The notes under the pieces were generated by a model that did no database searches, was not told the origin of the DNA, and saw only the letters and a list, made by a program, of their open reading frames with translations. The translations under genes and the position numbers were made by a program. Source: Actinomadura atramentaria DSM 43919 (GTDB lineage: Bacteria > Actinomycetota > Actinomycetes > Streptosporangiales > Streptosporangiaceae). From it: a stretch of DNA of 64,000 bases. Below are positions 18,213-29,622 of the stretch, piece after piece (within the stretch, counting starts at the first letter, position 1; each line of letters starts with the position of its first letter). The stretch lies in the NCBI RefSeq assembly GCF_000381885.1, contig NZ_KB907209.1, positions 532,478-596,477 on the forward strand, given 5' to 3'.

Positions 18213-18572
18213 TCACGCGCTGAGCGCGGCGGCCTGCGCGGCGCGCATCCGGGCGGCCGTCCGCCGCGGGTCGTAGTCGGGGCCGACGCCGTCCACCAGG
18301 AACGCGCTGCCGGGGATGTTGTCGGTGCGCAGCGGGAGGATCGCCTGGTAGGCGTCCGACGCGTACCAGGCGCGGGCGGCGGCCAGGTCCGGGAACTCGA
18401 TCACCACGATCGCTCCCTCGAACGAGCCGTCCAGCGGCTCGATGTCCGCGCCGTGGACGAGGAACCGGCCGCCGAACGGGTCCATCGTCTCCTGGATGCG
18501 CTCGATGTAGGCGAAGACGCCCTCGGCGAGCGGCGGGACGGGACGGAGCTGGGCCATCGCGTAAGCGGGCAT
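18213..18572 (-). CDS. DUF1330 family protein
   Basis: A 119-aa protein of the DUF1330 ferredoxin-like dimeric alpha/beta-barrel group. Diagnostic parts are YAMAQLRPV at the start, GGRFLVHGADIEPLDG in the middle and IEFPDLAAARAWYASDAYQAI, where the tyrosine-rich helix ends. GGAGGT precedes the ATG by five bases. No signal peptide. Function is not established; relatives resemble small monooxygenases or stress-inducible proteins. Single-gene unit between fmdB-like and ilvD. Confidence 0.85.
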   Translation of the reverse strand: MPAYAMAQLRPVPPLAEGVFAYIERIQETMDPFGGRFLVHGADIEPLDGSFEGAIVVIEFPDLAAARAWYASDAYQAILPLRTDNIPGSAFLVDGVGPDYDPRRTAARMRAAQAAALSA

Positions 18573-18671
18573 TTCTAACCTCCAGGATCGGTGCCGGTTC
18601 GTTCCGACGTGCCCAGTCTGTTCCGTCCGGGGGAAGCGAGGCGATGACCTCGCGGGTAATGGAACGCGAAA

Positions 18672-18701
18672 GGCCCCGCCCCCGGAACCGGGGACGGGGC
18701 C
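18672..18701 (-). terminator. Terminator hairpin of ilvD
   Basis: GGCCCCG at 18672-18678 pairs with CGGGGCC at 18695-18701, and CCCCGG pairs with CCGGGG around an AA loop inside. It begins 15 bases beyond the ilvD stop. Confidence 0.7.
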
Positions 18702-18716
18702 TCGCGCGTCGCGTTC

Positions 18717-20573
18717 TCAGCGGCCGTCGAGCAGCGTCACGTCGCGCGCCGCGCCGGTCGACGCGGACGTCGCCAGCGCCGCGTACGCCTGCAGCGCGGC
18801 GCTGACCGTGCGCTGGCGGTCGCGGGGCCGGTAGCGGCCCAGCTCGTCCAGCAGCCGGGCGCGTCGGGCCTCCAGCTCGGCGGCCGGGACGTCGAGGTCC
18901 AGCCGCCGCTCGGGGATGTCGATGACGATGCGGTCGCCGTCCTCGACCAGCGCGATGACGCCGCCGCCCGCCGCCTCCGGGGACGCGTGCCCGATCGACA
19001 GGCCGCTCGTCCCGCCGGAGAACCGCCCGTCGGTGATCAGCGCGCACGCCTTCCCCAGGCCGCGGCCCTTGAGGAAGCTCGTCGGGTACAGCATCTCCTG
19101 CATGCCCGGGCCGCCCTTCGGGCCCTCGTAGCGGATGACGACGACGTCGCCCTCCTTGACCGCGCCGCCGAGGATGCCCTGCACGGCGTCGTCCTGGCTC
19201 TCGAAGACCACCGCCGGGCCCGCGAAGCGCCACAGTTCTTCCTCGACCCCGGCCGTCTTGACGATCGCGCCGTCCTCGGCGAGGTTGCCGCGCAGCACTG
19301 CCAGGCCGCCGTCGCGGGTGTAGGCGTGCTCGACGTCGCGGATGCAGCCGTTCACGCGGTCGAGGTCCAGTTCCTCCCAGCGCGCGCTCTGGCTGAACGC
19401 CGACGTGGTGCGGACGCCGCCGGGCGCCGCGTGGAACAGCTCGACCGCCTCGGGCAGGACGTCCGGCGACCGCACGTCCCACTTGGCGAGGAACTCGGTC
19501 AGCGACGACGAGTGGACGGACGCCGTCGTGCGGTGCAGCAGGCCCGCCCGGTCCAGCTCGCCGAGCAGCGCCGGGATGCCGCCCGCGCGGTGGCAGTCCT
19601 CGACGTGGTACTTGCCGGTCGCGGGGGCGAGCTTGCAGACGCACGGGACGCGCCGGGACAGCTCGTCGATCTCCTTGAGCCCGAAGTCGACCCGTCCCTC
19701 GAACGCCGCCGCGAGCAGGTGCAGGATCGTGTTCGTGGAGCCGCCCATCGCGATGTCCAGCACCATCGCGTTCTCGAACGCCTCCTTGGTGGCGATGTTC
19801 AGCGGGAGGACGGACGAGTCGTCGTCCTCGTAGTACCGCTTCGCGATCTCCACCACCGTGCGGCCCGCGTCCTCGTAGAGGCGGCGGCGCGCGGTGTGCG
19901 TGGCGAGCGTCGTGCCGTTGCCGGGCAGCGCGAGGCCGATCGCCTCGGTGAGGCAGTTCATGGAGTTGGCGGTGAACATGCCCGAGCAGGAGCCGCAGGT
20001 CGGGCAGGCGGCCTCCTCCATCTCGGCGAGCTTGGCGTCGCTGATGGACTCGTTCGCCGCCGCGATCATCGGGTCGATGAGGTCGAGCTTGTTGCCGCCC
20101 GCGACGCCCTCGACGGGCTTGCCCGCCTCCATCGGCCCGCCGGACACGAACACCGTCGGGATGTTGAGCCGCAGCGCGGCCAGCAGCATCCCCGGCGTGA
20201 TCTTGTCGCAGTTGGAGACGCAGACCAGGGCGTCGGCCTGGTGCGCGTTGACCATGTACTCGACGGCGTCGGCGATCAGCTCGCGGGACGGCAGCGAGTA
20301 CAGCATCCCGTCGTGGCCCATCGCGATGCCGTCGTCCACCGCGATCGTGTTGAACTCGCGGGGGACACCGCCCGCCTCCTTGACGGCCCCCGCCACCACG
20401 TCGCCGACCTCGCGCAGGTGGACGTGGCCCGGGACGAACTGCGTGAAGCTGTTCGCCACCGCCACGATGGGCTTCCCGAAGTCCTCCCCGGCGACGCCGC
20501 TGGCCCGCATGAGGGCGCGCGCGCCCACCATGTTCCTGCCGTGCGTGACCGTACGTGACCTGAGCGGGGGCAT
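18717..20573 (-). CDS. ilvD: Dihydroxy-acid dehydratase (IlvD)
   Basis: Catalyses the third step of valine/isoleucine (and pantothenate precursor) synthesis, dehydrating 2,3-dihydroxy acids to 2-oxo acids, with an Fe-S cluster and Mg2+. The 618 aa match the long IlvD type. Conserved stretches include [25 protein letters not shown] (cluster Cys), [20 protein letters not shown] (second cluster Cys), [19 protein letters not shown] and [21 protein letters not shown] near the C terminus. The ATG at 20573 is preferred over an upstream TTG because GGAGAGG stands four bases before it. No other ilv gene is in the window, so it is a stand-alone unit ended by a clear hairpin. Confidence 0.97.
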   Translation of the reverse strand: MPPLRSRTVTHGRNMVGARALMRASGVAGEDFGKPIVAVANSFTQFVPGHVHLREVGDVVAGAVKEAGGVPREFNTIAVDDGIAMGHDGMLYSLPSRELIADAVEYMVNAHQADALVCVSNCDKITPGMLLAALRLNIPTVFVSGGPMEAGKPVEGVAGGNKLDLIDPMIAAANESISDAKLAEMEEAACPTCGSCSGMFTANSMNCLTEAIGLALPGNGTTLATHTARRRLYEDAGRTVVEIAKRYYEDDDSSVLPLNIATKEAFENAMVLDIAMGGSTNTILHLLAAAFEGRVDFGLKEIDELSRRVPCVCKLAPATGKYHVEDCHRAGGIPALLGELDRAGLLHRTTASVHSSSLTEFLAKWDVRSPDVLPEAVELFHAAPGGVRTTSAFSQSARWEELDLDRVNGCIRDVEHAYTRDGGLAVLRGNLAEDGAIVKTAGVEEELWRFAGPAVVFESQDDAVQGILGGAVKEGDVVVIRYEGPKGGPGMQEMLYPTSFLKGRGLGKACALITDGRFSGGTSGLSIGHASPEAAGGGVIALVEDGDRIVIDIPERRLDLDVPAAELEARRARLLDELGRYRPRDRQRTVSAALQAYAALATSASTGAARDVTLLDGR

Positions 20574-20783
20574 GGACCTCTCCAACCTTCGGTATGCCGC
20601 GACGACGTCCCGAACCCCGTCGCGGGCGGTGTGAGGGCCGTCCTGGGGCGGCCCGAAGCAGGGCGGTCGCAGCGGCGGATCGCGGCGCTGCCGCCGGTGT
20701 CGCGGAGGTCGTGCGGACCGGCCGACCGTCTCCCGAGTCTACTCGCCGCGCGCGGACGCCGGCCGCGCGGCCGGGGACGCGAC

Positions 20784-20816
20784 GAGGGGGAAGGCCGGAG
20801 ACCGGCCTTCCCCCTC
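20784..20816 (-). terminator. Perfect 15-bp hairpin after the NERD gene
   Basis: GAGGGGGAAGGCCGG pairs exactly with CCGGCCTTCCCCCTC around an AGA loop, starting 14 bases beyond the stop of the NERD-domain gene. Confidence 0.75.
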
Positions 20817-20830
20817 GATCGTTCCGCGGT

Positions 20831-21721
20831 TCAGGGGCCTTCGGGGTACTTCGGGGGCAGGGAGTTCTCGGCGGCCGAGTAGATGCGCTGGACGTCGGCC
20901 TCGGTGAGGATCGTGGGGCGGCGGCGCAGGTACCCGCGCGCGCGGGTGCCCGAGTAGACGTCCACGTCGCGGACGCGCATCACCTTCCACGGGATGGACG
21001 GGCCGTAGATCGCCACGGACGGCTGGACCGGCACCTCGAACCCGACCTGCGCGCTGATGGTCCTGCTGGCCTGCTCGGCCTCCCAGCGGGCCTCGTCGAG
21101 GCGGTCCTTCTTGTTGAAGGGGCCGTGGAACAGCTTGCGGTGGGACATCGTCCGCACCGGCAGCCGCCGGTCCCACTTCTCGGAGTCGATCGCGTACACG
21201 CCGCTCGGGCCGATCACCAGGTGGTCGATGCGGCCGTCGCTGACGCCCTCGTCGTCGCGCGGGACGGCGCGGGCGTGCAGTACCCGGTAGCCGTTGCGTT
21301 CGAGGGCCTTGAGCTGCTTCTCGGTCTTGCGCTCGACGGCGGACGACTTCTGCCACGCCGCGACGCTGCTGGTGCCGCGCCGCGCGCGCCGGACGACGTC
21401 GTAGACGACGTACAGCGCGCCCAGCGTCACGCCGAGGCGCACCCCGAGCACCACCGAGCCGACGACGGCGACGGCGACGGCCACGGCGGCGCGCTGCATC
21501 CAGCGGCGCACCTGCGGGTCGCCGACGAGCTCGCCGTAGGTGCGCGGCCGCCGGGGGGCGTCCTCCGGCGGGGGCGCCGGGGGTTCCGTGTCGCGGGCGG
21601 CGTCGGGGACCCGGTCGTCGAGAGTTTCGTCCTCGGGCGGAATGCCTACGTCCTGATGGGTGTCGCTGCGTTCCCTGATCGACATGGGTGACGCTCCGTG
21701 TTCCTTCCGCACCGGAAACAT
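20831..21721 (-). CDS. NERD-domain membrane protein
   Basis: A 296-aa protein with a nuclease-related domain. Order: a disordered acidic/proline-rich N terminus (1-60), one or two helices at about 78-110 (AAVAVAVAVVGSVVLGVRLGVTLGALYVVYDVV), then a NERD domain from about 125 (EKQLKALERNGYRVLHARAVP, GRIDHLVIGPSGVYAIDSEKWD, where E/D/K residues match the nuclease core). Related proteins may process nucleic acid, but activity is unproven. The ATG at 21721 has GGAG five to six bases upstream; an alternative ATG at 21685 (MSIRERSD) also has GGAG, so the first 12 residues are uncertain. Confidence 0.8.
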   Translation of the reverse strand: MFPVRKEHGASPMSIRERSDTHQDVGIPPEDETLDDRVPDAARDTEPPAPPPEDAPRRPRTYGELVGDPQVRRWMQRAAVAVAVAVVGSVVLGVRLGVTLGALYVVYDVVRRARRGTSSVAAWQKSSAVERKTEKQLKALERNGYRVLHARAVPRDDEGVSDGRIDHLVIGPSGVYAIDSEKWDRRLPVRTMSHRKLFHGPFNKKDRLDEARWEAEQASRTISAQVGFEVPVQPSVAIYGPSIPWKVMRVRDVDVYSGTRARGYLRRRPTILTEADVQRIYSAAENSLPPKYPEGP

Positions 21722-21889
21722 GATTCTCCGAGCGCAGAGTAATCAGTTTCGAGGGGCGGCGACTAGCCGCGCCGGGTGCAGAGTTTTGTCGCCGTCTTCG
21801 CGCGATTCGCACATCCCTGCCGGGGGTAAGGGCGCCCTCACCCCTCGCCGCGTCCCCGGCGCTCCTTGGAGGACGGGCGGTGGGGCGTC

Positions 21890-21895
21890 TACCGT
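21890..21895 (+). promoter_or_regulatory. -10 box for the amidase gene
   Basis: TACCGT eight bases before the GTG at 21904, with no ribosome site. Confidence 0.4.
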
Positions 21896-21903
21896 CGGGC
21901 CGT

Positions 21904-23334
21904 GTGACGCAACTCCATGATCTGACGGTCCTGCGGCTCGCCGAGGCGATCCGCTCCCGCGAGGTGTCGCCCGTCGAGGCGACCGACCACTACCTGGACC
22001 GGATCGACCGGTTGAACGACCAGGTCGGGGCGTATGTGACGGTCACGCCCGAGATCGCGCGGGCGCAGGCCGCGGCGGCGGAGAAGGCGGTGCTGGACGC
22101 CGCCGACCCGGCCGCGCTGCCGCCGCTGCTCGGCGTGCCGGTCCCGATCAAGGACCTCAACATGGTCAAGGACGTCCGGGTGACCCTCGGCTCGGAGGTA
22201 TATGCGGGTCTGACCGGTTTCGTGGACGACAATGTCGTCGTCCTGCTGAGGGAAGCGGGTTCTGTCCTTCTCGGTAAGACCAACACCCCCGAATTCGGTC
22301 TGCCCTGTTACACCGAAAACGGCGTGTCCGCCCCGGCGCGGACGCCGTGGGACCTCGCCCGCTCGGCGGGCGGGTCGAGCGGCGGCGCGGCCGCGGCCGT
22401 CGCGGCGGGCCTCGCCCCGGCCGCGCAGGGCAGCGACGGCGGCGGCTCGATCCGCATCCCGAGCAGCGTGTGCGGGCTGTTCGGGATCAAGCCGACGCGC
22501 GGCCGGGTCTCGTCCGGCCCGATCGTCCCGGACCTGTTCGGGCTGTCCACCAACGGGCCGATCGCGCGGACCGTCCGGGACGCGGCGCTGCTCCTGGACG
22601 TCATGGCGGCGTCGTTCCCCGGCGACCTGTACCTGGCCCCGCCGCTCGCGCCCGGCGAGACGTTCCTCGGCCACGCCGAGCGGCGGCCGGACCGGATGCG
22701 GATCGCCCGCAGCGCCGTCCCGTTCGTGCCGGACGCGGTCGTCCACCCCGACTGCCTCGCCGCCTACGAAGAGGCGAGCGAACTGCTGGAGAGCCTCGGC
22801 CACGAGGTCGTGGACCTGCCGTTGACGCTCGGCGACGACCTGGTCCCGCAGTTCGAGAAGCTGTGGGCGGCGATGGCGACGCGCACGCCCGTCGATCCCG
22901 CGCAGGAGGGGAAGCTTCAGCCGCTCACGCGGTGGCTGCGGGAGACCGGCGCGGGGACGTCGGCGTCGGAGCTGCTGGACGCGCTCACCGCGTTCCAGTC
23001 CGCGCTGCGCGCCGTGCTGCCGGGGCTCAACGAGTTCGACGCGATCCTGCACCCGACGCTGGCGCAGCCGCCCGCCGAGATCGGGCACTTCCACGGGTGC
23101 GAGCCCGCGGAGAACTTCCGGCGGCAGACGATGTTCACGCCCTTCACGTCCGTCTACAACGTGTCCGGGCAGCCCGCGGTGAACGTGCCGCTGCACTGGA
23201 CGGACGGCGGCCTGCCCATCGGCGTCATGCTCGCGGGCCGCGTCGGCGGCGAGGGCGACCTGATCGCGCTGTCCGCGCAACTGGAGGAGGCCCGGCCGTG
23301 GATCGGCCGGACCCCGCCGATCTGGGAGCGGTAG
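21904..23334 (+). CDS. Amidase signature enzyme
   Basis: A 476-aa amidase-signature hydrolase acting on carboxamides. The Ser-cisSer-Lys triad is visible: Lys in GVPVPIKDLNMV (about residue 85), and the Ser-rich loop SAGGSSGGAAAAVAAGLAP followed by GSDGGGSIRIPSS (about residues 160-195). Without gatB/gatC nearby it is not the glutamyl-tRNA amidotransferase subunit; a stand-alone catabolic amidase is likelier. The GTG at 21904 is chosen because family members start with a VT/MTxLHDLT sequence and TACCGT lies eight bases upstream. It converges on the next gene with a four-base gap. Confidence 0.88.
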   Translation: MTQLHDLTVLRLAEAIRSREVSPVEATDHYLDRIDRLNDQVGAYVTVTPEIARAQAAAAEKAVLDAADPAALPPLLGVPVPIKDLNMVKDVRVTLGSEVYAGLTGFVDDNVVVLLREAGSVLLGKTNTPEFGLPCYTENGVSAPARTPWDLARSAGGSSGGAAAAVAAGLAPAAQGSDGGGSIRIPSSVCGLFGIKPTRGRVSSGPIVPDLFGLSTNGPIARTVRDAALLLDVMAASFPGDLYLAPPLAPGETFLGHAERRPDRMRIARSAVPFVPDAVVHPDCLAAYEEASELLESLGHEVVDLPLTLGDDLVPQFEKLWAAMATRTPVDPAQEGKLQPLTRWLRETGAGTSASELLDALTAFQSALRAVLPGLNEFDAILHPTLAQPPAEIGHFHGCEPAENFRRQTMFTPFTSVYNVSGQPAVNVPLHWTDGGLPIGVMLAGRVGGEGDLIALSAQLEEARPWIGRTPPIWER

Positions 23335-23338
23335 GCGG

Positions 23339-24313
23339 TCAGCCGAGGGCGCGGACGAGCCGGTCGCCGACCTCGTGCAGCAGCGTGTCGGCGGCGATCG
23401 GGGCGGCGGCGACGGCGGAGAACAGCGCGGGCAGCCCCGGCAGCGGGAACCCGTCGCCGTCCGCGTCCGCCAGCGCCGCCGCCGCGAGCGGCCGGTGCCG
23501 CAGCGACGCCAGCGCGCGACCCCACGCCGTCTCGACCTCCTCCGGCGACGGCACGCCGAACCCGTGCCCGACCGGCGCGGCGTGCCGGAGCCGGACGATC
23601 GCGGTGTCCGCGAAGTCGGCGGCGAGCCGCGCGCGGGCCGTCAGGTCCGCGCGGACGGGCTCGTCCAGCCGGGTCATGACGCTGCACGGCGTCCGGCAGC
23701 GGGCGGCGCACTCGCCGAGCGCCGCGGCGACCTGGCTGTGCTGCCGGTCCAGGTACGCGCGCCAGCCGGACGGCGGTTCGGCGGCGACGCGCAGCGTCCG
23801 CTCGCACGCCGACCGCTCCGGCCGCGTGTGGTCGCACCGCCGGGGCGTCCCCGGCTCGATCGGCACGCCGAACCGGCTCTCCGCGCCCGTCACCGCGCCG
23901 CCGATCAGCGCCGGGTCGCCCGCGTGGCCGAGCACCGGCTCCCACGCCAGCAGCGGCAGGTACTCGCTGGCGATGTGGACGGCGGCGACGAGCGCGGCCA
24001 TCTCCCGCCGCCGCCAGCGGATCTCCACGACCTCCAGCAGCAGCGCGTACGCGGGCCGCAGGCTGGCCAGCGCGCCGCGCGGCCGCTCACGCGGCGTCTG
24101 CGGCATCCGGGACGCGCGCGCCCGGTCGAGCAGGTCGCGGGGGACGTCGCCCACGGCCTCGGGCATCCCGAAGTCCTCGGCGTCCAGGTCCAGGACGCGC
24201 TGCCCGAACGCGCACAGCGCCGCCACCGCCGGATCGCCGCCGGTCAGCGCCTCCAGGTCGCCGAAGGCGTGCCGCCGGGCCAGCGCCCGCAGCACGTCGC
24301 GTGCCGTCTCCAC
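23339..24313 (-). CDS. Hypothetical protein, mostly helical
   Basis: A 324-aa protein I do not recognise. The GTG at 24313 has GGGGAGGAC eight bases upstream; longer in-frame starts would add a basic, low-complexity leader. The sequence is predicted mostly helical (LLEVVEIRWRRREMAALVAAVHIASEYLPLLAWEPVLGH, QVAAALGECAARCRTPCSVMTRL) with five or six scattered Cys and no signal peptide or membrane segment. Composition matches its neighbours. It follows pepN on the same strand about 100 bases downstream, so it may be read through from it. A lineage-specific actinomycete protein. Confidence 0.6.
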   Translation of the reverse strand: METARDVLRALARRHAFGDLEALTGGDPAVAALCAFGQRVLDLDAEDFGMPEAVGDVPRDLLDRARASRMPQTPRERPRGALASLRPAYALLLEVVEIRWRRREMAALVAAVHIASEYLPLLAWEPVLGHAGDPALIGGAVTGAESRFGVPIEPGTPRRCDHTRPERSACERTLRVAAEPPSGWRAYLDRQHSQVAAALGECAARCRTPCSVMTRLDEPVRADLTARARLAADFADTAIVRLRHAAPVGHGFGVPSPEEVETAWGRALASLRHRPLAAAALADADGDGFPLPGLPALFSAVAAAPIAADTLLHEVGDRLVRALG

Positions 24314-24413
24314 GATTTCCGGTCCTCCCCGAGTCCGGCGTCCCGCGCGCCGGAACCCCATGCTTCCAGGGATGGAAGCGGCGGGTCCCGGCGCACGGGA
24401 CGACACGGCCGGA

Positions 24414-26948
<2,535 letters not shown>

Positions 26949-27108
26949 ATGCTCTCCTTGATTCGTGCTTCCTGGTCCCCTCATATCTACCAACCGGCCG
27001 GGGTCCGCACCGGGGATGCCGCCGGGTCCGCGCGGGAATGGCGGCGGCGGCCGCCCGGTTGGCGTTGAGCGGTGACATCTCGCTTTCCCGGCCCGAAGGA
27101 GGGTTCCC

Positions 27109-27723
27109 GTGACGCAGGACGACCGTACGCAGGTGGACTTCTGGTTCGACCCGCTGTGCCCGTGGGCGTGGATGACGTCCCGCTGGATGTTGGAGGTCGA
27201 GAAGCTGCGGCCGATCGACGTGCGCTGGCACGTGATGAGCCTCTCGGTGCTCAACGAGGACAAGGACGTCCCCGAGGCGTACAAGAAGATGATCAAGGAG
27301 GGCTGGGGGCCGGTGCGGATCTGCGTCGCCGCGGAGCAGAAGCACGGGCCGGAGGTGCTCGGCCGCCTCTACACCGAGCTGGGCACGCGCCGCCACCTGG
27401 AGCGGGCCGACTTCGGCCGGGAGATGTTCGAGGCCGCGCTGGAGGCCGCCGGGCTCGACCCGGCGCTGGCCGACGCCGCCGAGTCCACCGAGTACGACGA
27501 CGCGGTGCGCGCCTCGCACGCCGACGGGATCGACCGCGTCGGCCAGGAGGTCGGCACCCCGGTGATCGCCGTGGGGGAGAACGCGTTCTTCGGTCCGGTC
27601 GTGTCGCCCGCGCCGCGCGGCGAGGCGGCGGCGAAGCTGTGGGACGGCGTGCTCGCGGTGTCGGAGACGGACGGGTTCTTCGAGCTGAAGCGCTCCCGCA
27701 CCCGCGACCCGATCTTCGAGTGA
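27109..27723 (+). CDS. Mycothiol-dependent nitroreductase / DsbA-fold oxidoreductase (Rv2466c type)
   Basis: A 204-aa thioredoxin-fold enzyme of the group reduced by mycothiol; the mycobacterial member activates nitro-prodrugs and protects against oxidative stress. The active site is CPWAW (DFWFDPLCPWAWMTSRWML, Cys near residue 18), with the second active-site position being Trp-Ala rather than a second Cys. The cis-Pro region is GTPVIAVGENAFFGPVVSP. The GTG follows GAAGGAGGG at proper spacing. No signal peptide, so cytoplasmic despite the DsbA fold. Its presence implies mycothiol as the organism's thiol. It ends just before a short hairpin and the Nur-like operator. Confidence 0.9.
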   Translation: MTQDDRTQVDFWFDPLCPWAWMTSRWMLEVEKLRPIDVRWHVMSLSVLNEDKDVPEAYKKMIKEGWGPVRICVAAEQKHGPEVLGRLYTELGTRRHLERADFGREMFEAALEAAGLDPALADAAESTEYDDAVRASHADGIDRVGQEVGTPVIAVGENAFFGPVVSPAPRGEAAAKLWDGVLAVSETDGFFELKRSRTRDPIFE

Positions 27724-27730
27724 CATTCAC

Positions 27731-27747
27731 CTGCCCCTGAGGGGCAG
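27731..27747 (+). terminator. Short hairpin after the mycothiol-dependent reductase gene
   Basis: CTGCCCC and GGGGCAG pair perfectly around a TGA loop, starting eight bases beyond the stop and ending directly at the Nur-like box. No T run, so termination efficiency is uncertain. Confidence 0.45.
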
Positions 27748-27764
27748 TTGCAACTGTCTTGCAT
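27748..27764 (+). promoter_or_regulatory. Nur (nickel uptake regulator) box candidate
   Basis: TTGCAA-CTGTC-TTGCAT matches the Streptomyces Nur box TTGCAA-N5-TTGCAA at 11 of 12 defined positions (consensus from memory). It lies about 60 bases before the transporter start, where nickel-loaded Nur could block transcription. There is no room for a cobalamin riboswitch in the 103-base spacer. Confidence 0.6.
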
Positions 27765-27826
27765 GTGCATACTGGATGCCGTCAAACTGGGCGTAATTGG
27801 AACGATCTGCCAGGACGGTGATGGGT

Positions 27827-28519
27827 GTGCATGTACCGGATGGGTTCATCAACGCTCCGGTGTCCGTCGGGGCGGGCGTCGTCGCCGCGGCGGGCGTCGC
27901 GCTCGCGCTGCGCGGCGCCCGCCGCGAACTCGACGACCGGACGGCGCCCCTCGCCGGGCTGACCGCGGCGTTCATCTTCGCCGCCCAGATGCTCAACTTC
28001 CCCGTCGCGGGCGGCACCAGCGGGCACCTGCTCGGCGGGACGCTCGCGGCGATCCTCGTCGGGCCGTACACCGGGGTGCTGTGCGTGTCGGTGGTGCTGC
28101 TCGTCCAGGGACTCGTGTTCGCGGACGGGGGCATCACCGCGCTCGGCGTCAACATCGTCAACATGGCGCTGGTGACCGTCGTCGTCGGGTACGGGCTGTT
28201 CCGCCTGCTGATCCGCGTGCTGCCCCGGTCGCGCGCGTCGGCCGCCGCCGCGTCCTTCGTCGGCGCGGTCGTGTCCGTGCCCGCCGCCGCCGTCGTGTTC
28301 ACGCTGATCTACGCGCTCGGCGGGACGACGGACGTCTCCATCGGCAAGGTCGCGACCGCGATGATCGGCGTCCACGTCCTCATCGGGATCGGCGAGGCGC
28401 TGATCACCGCCGTCACCGTGTCCAGCGTCCTGGCGATCCGGCCCGACCTCGTCTACGGCGCGCGCGGGCTGGCCGCGCCGCTCGAACTGCGCACCGAGCC
28501 CGCGCCCGCCGCGCGCTGA
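27827..28519 (+). CDS. cbiM: ECF transporter substrate-specificity component CbiM/NikM
   Basis: A 230-aa membrane protein with six or seven helices that captures Ni2+ or Co2+ for an energy-coupling-factor importer. The start is decided by chemistry: in this family the N-terminal amine and the His at position 2 bind the metal. GTG at 27827 gives Met-His-Val-Pro-Asp-Gly, whereas ATG 27821 or GTG 27818 would push His away from the terminus. The conserved GGTSGHLLGG loop supplies another metal His. First gene of cbiM-PDGLE-cbiQ-cbiO. The upstream Nur-like box favours nickel over cobalt, but sequence alone does not settle it. Confidence 0.85.
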   Translation: MHVPDGFINAPVSVGAGVVAAAGVALALRGARRELDDRTAPLAGLTAAFIFAAQMLNFPVAGGTSGHLLGGTLAAILVGPYTGVLCVSVVLLVQGLVFADGGITALGVNIVNMALVTVVVGYGLFRLLIRVLPRSRASAAAASFVGAVVSVPAAAVVFTLIYALGGTTDVSIGKVATAMIGVHVLIGIGEALITAVTVSSVLAIRPDLVYGARGLAAPLELRTEPAPAAR

Positions 28520-28530
28520 GAGGAGCCACC

Positions 28531-28857
28531 GTGAGAACCAAGCGCTTCTTCGCCGTCTTCCTGCTGGTCTCGCTCGTCCTGGCCGGGATCGTCAGCTACT
28601 ACGCCAGCTCCAGCCCGGACGGGCTGGAGAAGGTCGCCGCGGACAAGGGCATCGCGGCCAAGGAGAAGTCCCACACGATGAAGGACTCGCCGCTCGCGGA
28701 CTACGGCGTCAAGGGCGTCGGGGACGGGCGGCTGTCCGGCGGGCTCGCCGGGGTCATCGGCGTCGGCGTCGTGCTGGTGCTCGGCGGCGGCGTGTTCTGG
28801 GCCGTCCGGCGGCGGCCCGCGCCCGTGCCGGCGCCCGTGCCGGCGAAGGACGCGTAG
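28531..28857 (+). CDS. PDGLE-domain (CbiN/NikN-like) small membrane component
   Basis: A 108-aa protein with a helix near the N terminus (FFAVFLLVSLVLAGIVSYYASS), the diagnostic SPDGLEKVAADKG motif just after it, and a second helix at about 70-90. PDGLE proteins occupy the place of CbiN in nickel/cobalt ECF systems and help metal loading of the M component. GAGAGGAGCCACC precedes the GTG. The short Pro-Ala-rich C-terminal tail repeats PAPV. Its stop abuts the GTG of cbiQ, indicating coupled translation. Confidence 0.85.
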   Translation: MRTKRFFAVFLLVSLVLAGIVSYYASSSPDGLEKVAADKGIAAKEKSHTMKDSPLADYGVKGVGDGRLSGGLAGVIGVGVVLVLGGGVFWAVRRRPAPVPAPVPAKDA

Positions 28858-29622
28858 GTGGGAGCCGGGCACGCCCACCGGCTCTACGTCGCGGGCGCGT
28901 CGCCGATCCACCGGCTGCCGCCGCAGTGCAAGCTCGTCGCCGTCCTGCTGTTCGTCCTGGCCGTCGTCGCGACGCCGCGCGAGCGCGTGTGGGCGTTCGC
29001 CGGGTACGCGGTGCTGCTCGCGGTCGTCGCGGCGGTCGCGCGGATTCCGGCGGGGCTCGTGCTGCGCCGCGTCGTCATCGAGGTCCCGTTCGTCGCGTTC
29101 GCTTTCCTGCTGCCGTTCATCGCCGAGGGCGAGCGGATCGCCGTGCTCGGCGTCCGGGTGAGCGAGGACGGGCTGTGGGGCGCGTGGAACATCCTCGCCA
29201 AGGGCACGCTCGGCGTCGTCGCGTCGATCCTGCTCGCCTCGACGACGGAGCCGCGCGTCCTGCTGCTCGGCATCGAACGGTTGCGCGCGCCGCAGCTCCT
29301 CACGCAGATCGCCGCGTTCATGCTGCGCTACACCGACGTGGTGTCGGCCGAACTGGCGCGGATGAGGACGGCGCGGGCGGCGCGCGGGTTCGAGGCGCGC
29401 GACCTGCGCGCCACGCGCGTGCTGGCGCGGTCGCTCGGGGCGCTGTTCCTGCGCTCGTACGAGCGGGGCGAGCGCGTCCACCTCGCGATGGTCAGCCGGG
29501 GCTACGCCGGGCGGATGCCCGCGACCGCCGACGTCGGGGCGACCGCCGCGCAGTGGTCGGCGGCCGCCGTCCTGCCCGCGGTCGCGGCGCTGCTGGCGGC
29601 CGCTGCTTGGATGGTGCCGTGA
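28858..29622 (+). CDS. cbiQ: ECF transporter transmembrane component CbiQ
   Basis: A 254-aa T-component with about five hydrophobic segments (KLVAVLLFVLAVVATP, WAFAGYAVLLAVVAAVARIP, VPFVAFAFLLPFIAEG, a central helix, and a C-terminal one). It links the substrate component to the ATPase through Ala-Arg-rich coupling helices; MRTARAARGFEARD is the conserved ARG-type motif that contacts CbiO. It starts with GTG immediately after the preceding stop and ends in a GTGA overlap with cbiO, so the operon is tightly coupled. Confidence 0.92.
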   Translation: MGAGHAHRLYVAGASPIHRLPPQCKLVAVLLFVLAVVATPRERVWAFAGYAVLLAVVAAVARIPAGLVLRRVVIEVPFVAFAFLLPFIAEGERIAVLGVRVSEDGLWGAWNILAKGTLGVVASILLASTTEPRVLLLGIERLRAPQLLTQIAAFMLRYTDVVSAELARMRTARAARGFEARDLRATRVLARSLGALFLRSYERGERVHLAMVSRGYAGRMPATADVGATAAQWSAAAVLPAVAALLAAAAWMVP

